Below the pieces are notes generated by a model. That model saw only the letters and a list, made by a program, of their open reading frames with translations. It did no database searches and was not told the origin of the DNA. Below are positions 1 through 6,869 of a stretch of 17,722 nucleotides of DNA, piece by piece. Both the position numbers and the translations under genes were made by a program. Position 1 is the stretch's first letter; each line of letters starts with the position of its first letter. Source of the stretch: Gammaproteobacteria bacterium (lineage in GTDB: Bacteria > Pseudomonadota > Gammaproteobacteria > Chromatiales > Chromatiaceae); NCBI GenBank assembly GCA_024277555.1, contig JAJRUY010000004.1, positions 1 to 17,722 on the forward strand, read 5' to 3'.

Positions 1-798
1 CAAACCGGCTCCCTGGGCGTAGTCACCATCAACTGCGCCCGCCTGGGGCATCTCTACCGAGGCGATGAAGCAGCTTTGATGGCGCGCCTGGATGAGCTGC
101 TGAACCTGGCTCGCAACAGCCTGGAGATCAAGCGCAAGATCATTCAGCGCCACATGGATGCCGGACTGTTCCCCTATACCAAACGCTACCTGGGCACCCT
201 GCGCAATCATTTTTCCACCATTGGCGTGAACGGCATCAATGAAATGATTCGCAACTTCACCCTTGACGAATATGACATCACAGACAGCCGGGGCAGCCAA
301 TTTGCAGAGCAGTTTCTCGACCACATCCGCAGCCGTATGCTGGAATTCCAGGAAACCACCGGCAATATGTACAACCTGGAAGCCACGCCGGCGGAAGGCA
401 CCACTTATCGTTTTGCCAAGGAAGACCGCAAACGCTGGCCGAAAATCCTGCAGGCGGGCACGGATGAAAAGCCCTACTACACCAACAGCTCCCAGCTGCC
501 GGTGGGCTATACCGACGACCCCTTCGAAGCCCTGGCGAAACAGGAAAGCCTGCAAAGCAAATACACCGGCGGCACCGTGCTGCATCTGTACATGAGCGAG
601 CGGCTGTCCAGCGCCGAAACCTGCAAACGCCTGGTGCGGCGCTCCCTGGAAAGTTTCCGCCTGCCCTATATCACCATTACACCCACGTTTTCCATCTGCC
701 CGGAACACGGCTATCTGAATGGAGAGCATGAATTTTGTCCTCGCTGCGATGAGGAACTGCTGCGGAAAAAATCCGCTACAACCGGAGAACTCTCATGA
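1..798 (+). CDS. nrdD: Anaerobic (class III) ribonucleoside-triphosphate reductase, large chain, 3' part
   Basis: The frame is open from base 1, so the N-terminus lies outside the window; 265 C-terminal residues are present. NrdD reduces ribonucleoside triphosphates to deoxy forms without oxygen, using a glycyl radical made by NrdG. What is seen: a segment reading GVVTINCARLGHLYRG near the start, typical of the NrdD barrel, and a C-terminal zinc-site-like motif (CPEHGYLNGEH followed by FCPRC, a Cys-x2-His / Cys-x2-Cys arrangement). The chain stops about 15 residues after this motif, before the glycyl-radical domain that normally ends NrdD. That domain is in the next gene, whose ATG overlaps this stop codon (ATGA). 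The nrdG activase gene follows, which supports the assignment. Family placement is confident. Whether the split is natural or a lesion is discussed as a finding. Confidence 0.9.
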   Translation, partial: QTGSLGVVTINCARLGHLYRGDEAALMARLDELLNLARNSLEIKRKIIQRHMDAGLFPYTKRYLGTLRNHFSTIGVNGINEMIRNFTLDEYDITDSRGSQFAEQFLDHIRSRMLEFQETTGNMYNLEATPAEGTTYRFAKEDRKRWPKILQAGTDEKPYYTNSSQLPVGYTDDPFEALAKQESLQSKYTGGTVLHLYMSERLSSAETCKRLVRRSLESFRLPYITITPTFSICPEHGYLNGEHEFCPRCDEELLRKKSATTGELS

Positions 799-959
799 CT
801 GAACAACACACCCAACTCAAAGACGAAGAACGCACCCGCTGTGAAATCTGGACCCGGGTAATGGGCTACCACCGCCCGGTAACCTCTTTCAACCCAGGCA
901 AGCAATCCGAATTTGGCGAACGCAGGAACTTTGAAGAATGTCGCATGCCCTGCGAATAG
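795..959 (+). CDS. Separate glycyl-radical domain of anaerobic ribonucleotide reductase, 54 aa
   Basis: This is a 54-residue gene starting at an ATG that overlaps the nrdD stop (ATGA), one frame back (-1) from nrdD. Residues 21-28 read RVMGYHRP and are followed by SFNPGKQSEF. This matches the C-terminal glycyl-radical motif of class III reductases (R-x-x-G-Y, then FN-x-GKQ-x-E), so Gly24 would carry the radical. It has no other domain. It overlaps the start of nrdG by 22 nt, so the three genes are very likely translationally coupled. I infer that it acts in trans with the truncated NrdD, much as GrcA (YfiD) supplies a spare radical domain to pyruvate formate-lyase. The alternative is that it is joined to NrdD by -1 frameshifting at the overlap, or that the sequence has an error here. 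Confidence 0.85.
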   Translation: MTEQHTQLKDEERTRCEIWTRVMGYHRPVTSFNPGKQSEFGERRNFEECRMPCE

Positions 960-1522
960 GCGGCTTCGTCCCCTTCACCAGCATCGATTATCCGGAACAA
1001 CTGTCCGCTGTGGTATTTTGCCAGGGCTGCCCTTGGCGCTGCGGCTATTGCCACAACCAGCACCTGCTCGCCTCCCGGAGCACAGGATTGCTGGATTGGC
1101 AGGAGATCCTCGAAAAACTGCACCGGCGCCAGGGACTCCTCGATGCAGTAGTTTTCAGTGGTGGCGAACCCACCCTGCAAAAATCCTTGCGCGATGCGAT
1201 GGAGCAGGTAAAAAACATGGGATTCAAGGTTGGCCTGCACACCGCCGGCTGCTACCCGGATCGCCTGCAAGCCCTGCTGCCTCTGGTAGACTGGGTGGGG
1301 CTGGACATCAAGGATCTGCCGGAAAACTACCTGGCACTTACAGGCGCAGGCGGCAGCGGCAACCAAGCCTGGGACAGCCTGGATATCCTGCTAGGCGCAG
1401 ACATTTCGCTGCAAGTACGCACCACTGTGCATCCCGGCATGGCAAAAGACCATGTGGAACAGTTGCGCACCAACCTCTCCCGGATGGGAGTGACGGATCA
1501 CCGCCTGCAAGCCTGCCGTTGA
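938..1522 (+). CDS. nrdG: Anaerobic ribonucleotide reductase activating protein (radical SAM)
   Basis: A 194-residue radical SAM protein. CPWRCGYC at residues 31-38 is the CxxxCxxC motif for the 4Fe-4S cluster, and SGGEP at 74-78 is the SAM-binding GGE motif. The closest family by eye is the NrdG2-type activase (TIGR02495-like), which makes the glycyl radical on NrdD. The start chosen is the ATG at 938, inside the end of the glycyl-radical gene. A longer overlapping frame at 913-1602 lacks the motifs and is not the gene. The protein ends at LQACR, where I would expect a further short tail in many relatives, so it may be slightly shortened at its C-terminus. It converges on the hydrolase gene, with 31 bp between them and no clear terminator. 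Confidence 0.9.
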   Translation: MSHALRIGGFVPFTSIDYPEQLSAVVFCQGCPWRCGYCHNQHLLASRSTGLLDWQEILEKLHRRQGLLDAVVFSGGEPTLQKSLRDAMEQVKNMGFKVGLHTAGCYPDRLQALLPLVDWVGLDIKDLPENYLALTGAGGSGNQAWDSLDILLGADISLQVRTTVHPGMAKDHVEQLRTNLSRMGVTDHRLQACR

Positions 1523-1553
1523 CCAGGATATTTCAGCAGCCCGTCCGGCGCTA

Positions 1554-2945
1554 TCATTCAAATCCGTTTGCAAACAAAACCTGGCCCTCGGTGAAAAAGT
1601 AGCCGCGGCGGCTCCACACACCTTCCCTTCTCGCGCTGGATGCCTTTATCCACCACACCAGGTTTTGCTCCCAGGGAAGGTTTTCAGGCAGGACAAACCG
1701 GCACAGCTCGCCCGGGTTATCGCAACCGGCACCCACGGCAGTAATGCTGGGCACCCCGTAACTGGTATTCCAGTCGGGCTCGCCATTGGCCAACAGCGGT
1801 CGTATCTGCAGCAAATAGGATTCTGCCGTAGCAACGGGTTCCCATACAAACAGGGGAGAGAGTGGGTTGATCCGCTGCTGCTTCACCGGCTGCTGCAGTA
1901 CGCTGGCTGGAAGTTCCTGGTCATAATCCGCACAGCGGCTGCGTCGTGGGTTGTCGGGGGTATAACAGGGATATTCATAACTGATGCCGGGAATGGGGCG
2001 GGGGTCGTCCGTGGAAACCAGATCGCGTAGCTCTCCCATCTCGATCTGCGCGGCAATGCCGTTCCCCAGGGACTGCCGCCAGCCTTCCATATTGCCGTTG
2101 AAGGTATAGTCCGCCAGTGCTTCCACGATCCGGAACACGCCATAATCATCCATGGCATCGAATACACCATAGCCATCGCCGGTACCCGGCACGGCATGAT
2201 CGGCGCTGTAGTCATAGCCGTTGATGCTGGCGGAACGCAGGGTGATGTATTCCTTTTCCGCATCCGGGATGGGCAGGCTTTCAAACTGCTGGATGTAGGT
2301 GCGCAGATCGGTGCTCAGATCATCTTCATAAGTGTGCACAATCAGTTTTATGTCGTGGGGATAGTCCGCCAGCATGGCATCGGAAATATCGAAATCTATC
2401 CATGGCGCCGAGGAAAATATGAACGCACCGTTGCTTCCCCAGCCCCGGTTGCGAACCAGATCATAAGCGACAGAGGTCAGCAGGCCAGCTCCTGATGAAT
2501 GACCCATGAGACCGATTCTGCCGGTATCGATCAAGGCGGGATAACGTGCAGCAGCCGCGACGAAAGCATCCTTCAACTGCGCGCCTATCAGCCCGGCATT
2601 CTCCACATAGTCATCACATACGGCAATGTATCCCTTGCTGGCGAGAAAGCGCAGAAGCTCTCCATAACCCTCACAGCTTACGTTCCAACCTGGTGCGAAA
2701 AAGATACTGGCGGCAGGAGCGGGAACAGTTTTTGGGTGATAGATGCTGATCTGATTGTCGTACCCCTGTGTAGTGAAAGAGAAAACCGTAGGTGATGCAA
2801 CAGCATGGCTTCCCCAGCTTCCATAACCGGACGATGGTGGCGCCACCGGCCCCAGGTGTGTGGCGGCCATCGGGCTTGCCGTCCAGCCCAGAGCCATAAG
2901 GAAAAGCGCCATGGAGAACAGTCTTGTCTTGTTGTATTGCTTCAT
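1554..2945 (-). CDS. Secreted alpha/beta hydrolase with C-terminal Fn3-like domain
   Basis: A 463-residue protein. Residues 1-28 form a signal peptide (hydrophobic core FSMALFLMALGW, cleavage probably after MAA). The hydrolase domain spans about 50-290. GHSSG at 148-152 is the nucleophile elbow (Ser150), Asp208 or Asp209 in HTYEDD is a likely acid, and His250 in SADHAVPG is a likely base. The layout resembles dienelactone-hydrolase and cutinase/PETase-like enzymes, but the substrate cannot be read from sequence. Residues about 358-450 look like an Fn3-type beta-sandwich (LFVWEPVATAESYLLQI, later WWIKA). Six cysteines after the signal peptide fall in pairs (91/110, 327/338, 408/415), consistent with disulfides in an exported protein. 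The last residues are LFANGFE, a tail I associate with secreted proteins in some gammaproteobacteria. The gene is alone, convergent with nrdG and divergent from hslV. No strong ribosome binding site is seen. Confidence 0.82.
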   Translation of the reverse strand: MKQYNKTRLFSMALFLMALGWTASPMAATHLGPVAPPSSGYGSWGSHAVASPTVFSFTTQGYDNQISIYHPKTVPAPAASIFFAPGWNVSCEGYGELLRFLASKGYIAVCDDYVENAGLIGAQLKDAFVAAAARYPALIDTGRIGLMGHSSGAGLLTSVAYDLVRNRGWGSNGAFIFSSAPWIDFDISDAMLADYPHDIKLIVHTYEDDLSTDLRTYIQQFESLPIPDAEKEYITLRSASINGYDYSADHAVPGTGDGYGVFDAMDDYGVFRIVEALADYTFNGNMEGWRQSLGNGIAAQIEMGELRDLVSTDDPRPIPGISYEYPCYTPDNPRRSRCADYDQELPASVLQQPVKQQRINPLSPLFVWEPVATAESYLLQIRPLLANGEPDWNTSYGVPSITAVGAGCDNPGELCRFVLPENLPWEQNLVWWIKASSARREGVWSRRGYFFTEGQVLFANGFE

Positions 2946-3113
2946 GATGGCAAATATGTTGCTGGGATGGACTGGATACTAGCAGGCCCGCCTCAGAAGC
3001 CAAAGGCAGATACGCGAATATGGATAACGAGTCCCTGACCGACCCGGAGTTTCCATGCCAGTCCTTCGCGAATCAGGTAAAATCAGCCCTTTCCCAACAG
3101 CGGATTCAGCACA

Positions 3114-3656
3114 GTGGAACAGTTCAGAGGCACGACCATTCTTTCCGTACGGCGCAATGGCATGGTAGTCATTGGCGGCGATGGCCAGGTATCCATGGGC
3201 AATACCGTGATGAAAGGCAATGCCCGCAAGGTGCGACGGCTGTACAAGAAACAGGTGCTGGCGGGATTTGCCGGTGCCACCGCCGACGCCTTCACCCTGT
3301 TCGAGCGCTTCGAGGGCAAGCTGGAGAAGCACTCCGGACATCTGGTGCGCGCCGCCGTGGAGCTGGCCAAGGACTGGCGCACCGACCGCATGTTGCGCCG
3401 CCTGGAAGCGCTGCTTTGCGTGGCCGACAAACAGGCTTCTCTGATCCTTACCGGCAACGGCGATGTGATCGAACCGGAGAACGACCTCATGGCCATCGGC
3501 TCCGGCGGCCCCTTTGCCCAGTCTGCCGCCATGGCACTGCTGCAGAACACCGAGCTTTCCGCCCGGGAGATCGTGGAGAAGGGCCTGGCTATCGCCGCCG
3601 ACATCTGCGTCTACACCAACCACAACCGCGTCATCGAAGAGCTGGAAACCAAATAA
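3114..3656 (+). CDS. hslV: ATP-dependent protease subunit HslV (ClpQ), GTG start
   Basis: A 180-residue peptidase of the HslVU two-ring protease, a cytoplasmic threonine protease that degrades misfolded and regulatory proteins. The start is GTG; no ATG gives the full family N-terminus, and the Shine-Dalgarno is poor. The sequence begins MEQFRG, then TTILSVRR, so the catalytic threonine is Thr7 after removal of six residues, unlike the single Met removed in E. coli. The substrate-loop region GGDGQVSMGNTVMK and the GSGGPFAQSAA segment are both present. Length is normal for the family. The stop overlaps the hslU start by one base (TAATG), so the two are co-translated. I found no convincing heat-shock sigma-32 promoter in the 168 bp upstream. 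Confidence 0.96.
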   Translation: MEQFRGTTILSVRRNGMVVIGGDGQVSMGNTVMKGNARKVRRLYKKQVLAGFAGATADAFTLFERFEGKLEKHSGHLVRAAVELAKDWRTDRMLRRLEALLCVADKQASLILTGNGDVIEPENDLMAIGSGGPFAQSAAMALLQNTELSAREIVEKGLAIAADICVYTNHNRVIEELETK

Positions 3657-4996
3657 TGTCCCAGACCACCCCCCAGGAAATAGTAAAGGAACTCGACAAG
3701 CATATTGTCGGGCAGGATCAGGCCAAGCGAGCCGTCGCCATTGCCCTGCGCAATCGCTGGCGGCGCACCCGTGTAGACGAGGAGCTGCGCAACGAGATCA
3801 CCCCCAAGAACATCCTCATGATCGGCCCCACTGGCGTGGGCAAAACCGAAATCGCCCGCCGCCTCGCCCGCCTCGCCAACGCACCTTTTCTGAAAGTAGA
3901 AGCCACCAAGTTCACGGAAGTGGGCTATGTGGGTCGCGAAGTGGACTCCATCATCCGCGATCTGGCAGATGCCGCAGTGAATATGGTCAAGGAACAGGAG
4001 CTGATCAAGGTGCAGGATGAGGCCGCCATTGCTGCGGAAGACCGGATACTGGACATTTTGCTTCCCCCCCCAAGAACCAGCAGTTGGGAAGAAGACGCCA
4101 ACCCGGAAGCAGCGCCAGCAACAACTACCCGGGAAAAATTCCGCAGCAAGCTGCGCAACGGCGAGCTGGACAACAAGGAAATCGAGGTGGATCTGAGCGA
4201 AAATCCCATCGGCGTGGAAATCATGGCCCCTCCCGGCATGGAAGAGATGACCAGTCAGCTGCAAAGCATGTTCCAGAACATGGGATCAGGGCGCACCAGC
4301 AAGCGCAAGCTGCGCATCAAGGACGCCATCAAACTGTTGCGTGACGAAGAAGCTGGCAAGCGCATCAACCACGAAGACCTGAAGCTGCGCGCCATCGAAA
4401 TGGTGGAACAGCAGGGCATCGTATTTCTGGACGAACTGGACAAGGTGACCAGCCGCGCCGATCATAGTGGTGCAGATGTATCCCGGGAAGGGGTGCAGCG
4501 CGACCTGCTGCCCCTGGTGGAAGGCTGCAGCGTCTCCACCAAGCACGGCATGGTCAAGACGGATCATATCCTGTTCATCGCCTCCGGCGCCTTTCACTTG
4601 TCCAAGCCATCAGATCTGATTCCCGAACTGCAAGGCCGATTGCCCATTCGGGTGGAGCTGTCCGCCCTCAGCGCCGACGACTTTATCCGCATTCTCACCG
4701 AACCGGATGCATCACTTACCGAGCAATATACCGCCCTGATGGCAACCGAGGGAGTACAGCTGAGTTTCGACGATTCCGGCATCCAGCGCATCGCACAGAT
4801 CGCCTGGGAAGTAAACGAGCGCACGGAAAACATCGGCGCCCGGCGCCTGCACACGGTAATGGAGCGGCTGCTGGAGGAAGTGTCCTTCGAAGCTTCCACC
4901 CTGCAGGGACAAAGCATTGTGGTGGATGCAGCCTATGTGGATGCGCATCTGGGAGAACTGGCGGATAATGAAGATTTGACGCGGTTTATTCTGTAG
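3656..4996 (+). CDS. hslU: ATP-dependent protease ATPase subunit HslU (ClpY)
   Basis: A 446-residue AAA+ unfoldase that feeds substrates to HslV. Walker A is GPTGVGKT at 57-64, the pore loop GYVG is at 90-93, and Walker B is VFLDE at 256-260. A charged intermediate (I) domain lies between. The C-terminus ends in LTRFIL, the tail that inserts between HslV subunits and activates them. The start is the ATG sharing one base with the hslV stop; the same frame runs open further upstream over hslV but that extension is not coding. A run of eight cytosines at 4064-4071 lies in a proline stretch and the frame is intact across it. Family length and all key motifs are present. Confidence 0.97.
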   Translation: MSQTTPQEIVKELDKHIVGQDQAKRAVAIALRNRWRRTRVDEELRNEITPKNILMIGPTGVGKTEIARRLARLANAPFLKVEATKFTEVGYVGREVDSIIRDLADAAVNMVKEQELIKVQDEAAIAAEDRILDILLPPPRTSSWEEDANPEAAPATTTREKFRSKLRNGELDNKEIEVDLSENPIGVEIMAPPGMEEMTSQLQSMFQNMGSGRTSKRKLRIKDAIKLLRDEEAGKRINHEDLKLRAIEMVEQQGIVFLDELDKVTSRADHSGADVSREGVQRDLLPLVEGCSVSTKHGMVKTDHILFIASGAFHLSKPSDLIPELQGRLPIRVELSALSADDFIRILTEPDASLTEQYTALMATEGVQLSFDDSGIQRIAQIAWEVNERTENIGARRLHTVMERLLEEVSFEASTLQGQSIVVDAAYVDAHLGELADNEDLTRFIL

Positions 4997-5055
4997 CCTG
5001 AAGAAACCGGAGTATCTGTACCCGTTCACCAGCCACCAATTGGGGCATAATCGTC

Positions 5056-5068
5056 TGCTATATTATTT
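5056..5068 (+). promoter_or_regulatory. Possible extended -10 promoter ahead of the DUF971-ubiEJB genes
   Basis: The 91 bp between hslU and the DUF971 gene contain TGCTATATT at 5056-5064, which fits an extended -10 element (TG-n-TATATT). It lies about 24 bp before the start codon. There is no good -35 at normal spacing; TTGGGG at 5040 is too close. This could give the ubiquinone cluster its own promoter in addition to read-through from hslVU. Confidence 0.3.
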
Positions 5069-5087
5069 TACTGAGGAATGGTTGAAG

Positions 5088-5456
5088 ATGTCTCATCCCG
5101 CACCAACAGAACTGAACCTGCACCGGGTTTCCCGTGTGCTGGAAGTCAGCTTCGATGACGGCTCCAACTTCAAGCTGCCGGCGGAATACCTGCGCGCCTT
5201 TTCCCCTTCCGCCGAGGTCATGGGGCATGGCCCCGGGCAACGCAAGGTTCCTGTGGGCATCGAGAAAGTCAATATCGACCAGATCGAACCCGTGGGCAAC
5301 TATGCCGTGGTGCTGCACTTTGACGACGGGCACAACACCGGCATTTACTCCTGGGAAACCCTGTATAATCTCGGCAAGAATTATGACCAATACTGGCAAC
5401 AGTATCTGGACGAACTGAAAGAAGCTGGCTACAGCCGCAAGGATCCCGCTTCCTGA
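5088..5456 (+). CDS. DUF971 (GBBH-like N-terminal domain) protein
   Basis: A 122-residue protein made of a single DUF971 domain, related to the N-terminal domain of gamma-butyrobetaine hydroxylase. Seen: the FDDGSNFKLPAEYLRAFSPSAE segment near the start and the HFDDGHNTGIYSWETLYNL segment near the end, both typical of the family. The start is placed at the ATG 5088, which has GAGGAA nine bases upstream; an upstream in-frame ATG at 5040 would add residues that do not match the family. The domain also occurs fused to Mrp/HCF101-type Fe-S carriers, so an Fe-S role is possible, but its function is unknown. Its place between hslVU and ubiE is also found in pseudomonads. Confidence 0.9.
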   Translation: MSHPAPTELNLHRVSRVLEVSFDDGSNFKLPAEYLRAFSPSAEVMGHGPGQRKVPVGIEKVNIDQIEPVGNYAVVLHFDDGHNTGIYSWETLYNLGKNYDQYWQQYLDELKEAGYSRKDPAS

Positions 5457-5481
5457 CCCTTTCAACAGGTACCCCGCAACA

Positions 5482-6237
5482 ATGAGCAACGATCAAGACA
5501 ACCGCACCCATTTTGGCTACAAAACCGTCGCCGCCGATGAAAAAGCCGAGCTGGTGCGGGGCGTGTTCGATTCCGTGGCATCGCGCTATGATCTGATGAA
5601 CGACCTCATGTCCATGGGTGTACACCGGTTGTGGAAACGCTTTGCGGTGGAGCTGTCCGGGGTGCGTGCCGGCCAGCAGGTGCTGGATCTGGCTTCGGGA
5701 ACGGGTGACCTGGCCGACCGCTTCGCCGGACTGGTGGGACCGGAAGGCCTGGTGGTGATGACCGACATCAACGCCAATATGCTGGTAACCGGCAGAGACC
5801 GCATGGCAGACAGGGGGCATGCCGGCAATCTGGCCTATGCCCAGGTAAATGCCGAGGCACTGCCCTTTCCCGACAACAGCTTCGACTGCATCACCATTGG
5901 CTTCGGCCTGCGCAATGTCACCGACAAACCGAAGGCGCTGCGCGCCATGTATCAAGCGCTCAAGCCCGGCGGTCGCGCTCTGGTGCTGGAGTTTTCCAAA
6001 CCTGTCATCAAGCCCCTGGAAAAAATCTACGACCTGTATTCCTTCAGCCTGCTGCCCAAGATTGGCAAGCTGGTCACCCATGACGAGGACAGCTACCGCT
6101 ATCTGGCCGAGTCCATCCGTATGCATCCAGATCAGGAAACTCTACGCGGAATGATGGAGCAGGCGGGCTTCGAGAACTGCGACTATCACAACCTTACCGG
6201 CGGCATTGTCGCCGTGCATCGCGGCTTCAAACTCTGA
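5482..6237 (+). CDS. ubiE: Ubiquinone/menaquinone C-methyltransferase UbiE
   Basis: A 251-residue class I SAM-dependent methyltransferase, the same length as the E. coli enzyme. It methylates the ring carbon of demethylmenaquinone and of 2-polyprenyl-6-methoxy-benzoquinol. Seen: THFGYKTV at the N-terminus, FDSVASRYDLMN at 29-40, SAM motif I VLDLASGTGD at 67-76, then ALPFPDNSFD and GFGLRNV. It follows the DUF971 gene by 25 bp and is followed by ubiJ after 5 bp, so it sits in a quinone operon. The start codon has only a weak purine stretch upstream. No residue is missing that I can see. Confidence 0.97.
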   Translation: MSNDQDNRTHFGYKTVAADEKAELVRGVFDSVASRYDLMNDLMSMGVHRLWKRFAVELSGVRAGQQVLDLASGTGDLADRFAGLVGPEGLVVMTDINANMLVTGRDRMADRGHAGNLAYAQVNAEALPFPDNSFDCITIGFGLRNVTDKPKALRAMYQALKPGGRALVLEFSKPVIKPLEKIYDLYSFSLLPKIGKLVTHDEDSYRYLAESIRMHPDQETLRGMMEQAGFENCDYHNLTGGIVAVHRGFKL

Positions 6238-6242
6238 TTTCC

Positions 6243-6869
6243 ATGTCCACCCGAGATCTGGCACTGGCATCCCTGGAACACAGCATCAATGCCCTGCTGC
6301 GACTTGATCCTGTCGCCTGCAAAAAGTTGGCACGACACCACGGCAAAATTGTCGGCATCCATTTGCGCGGACCGGAAATCACACTCTACTTCATCCCCGA
6401 TCAACAAGGGCATTTGCAGTTGTTCGGCCAGATTGAAGGCGAACCCGACGCCCTGCTCAGCGGTAGCCCCCTGGATTTGCTGCGTAGCGGCGACAGGGAA
6501 CGGGGCAGCCAACAATTGTTTGCGGGACGGGTGGCGATTACCGGCAACACCGCCCTGGCTCACGATTTTGGCATCACCCTGGGCGGGCTGGATATCGACT
6601 GGGAAGAGCAACTGTCGAAATTCACCGGGGACATTCTCGCCCATCAAATCGGCAATGCCGCCCGCAAGGCCGGGCACTGGATCAGGCATACCAGCTCCCG
6701 CATGGAAGCCGATCTTGGCGAATATCTTACGGAGGAAGCCCGCCTGCTGCCCCATCCCCTGGAGATCAAGGACTTCGTTGCCCAAGTGGACGAACTGCGC
6801 GAGCACAGCGACCGCCTGGAAGCGCGCATCCGCCTCTTGCAGCGCCAGTTGCAAGGGGAGAAAACATGA
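6243..6869 (+). CDS. ubiJ: Ubiquinone biosynthesis accessory factor UbiJ (SCP2 domain)
   Basis: A 208-residue protein. Residues about 10-125 form an SCP2-like lipid-binding domain (LRGPEITLYFIP, then QLFGQIEGEPDALLSGSP and the FAGRVAITGNTALA segment). The last 40 or so residues are charged and probably coiled coil. UbiJ binds ubiquinone intermediates in the soluble Ubi complex with UbiK. Identity rests on the SCP2 domain plus the position between ubiE and ubiB, the standard ubiE-ubiJ-ubiB order. Its TGA overlaps the ubiB start (ATGA), indicating translational coupling. Confidence 0.92.
   Translation: MSTRDLALASLEHSINALLRLDPVACKKLARHHGKIVGIHLRGPEITLYFIPDQQGHLQLFGQIEGEPDALLSGSPLDLLRSGDRERGSQQLFAGRVAITGNTALAHDFGITLGGLDIDWEEQLSKFTGDILAHQIGNAARKAGHWIRHTSSRMEADLGEYLTEEARLLPHPLEIKDFVAQVDELREHSDRLEARIRLLQRQLQGEKT

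Noticed and set aside
913..1602. A 229-codon open frame overlapping nrdG
   Set aside because: It has no domain motif and low-complexity composition; the radical SAM motifs are in the frame starting at 938.
2946..3113. Sigma-32 heat-shock promoter for hslVU
   Set aside because: No CTTGAA and CCCCAT-type pair at the right spacing was found; TAAAAT at 3078-3083 has no good -35.
3020..3655. Open frame running into hslU from upstream
   Set aside because: It is out of frame with hslV, which has all its family motifs; HslU begins at the ATG 3656.
4064..4071. Run of eight cytosines in hslU as a possible frameshift site
   Set aside because: The frame is intact across it and the protein matches the family on both sides.
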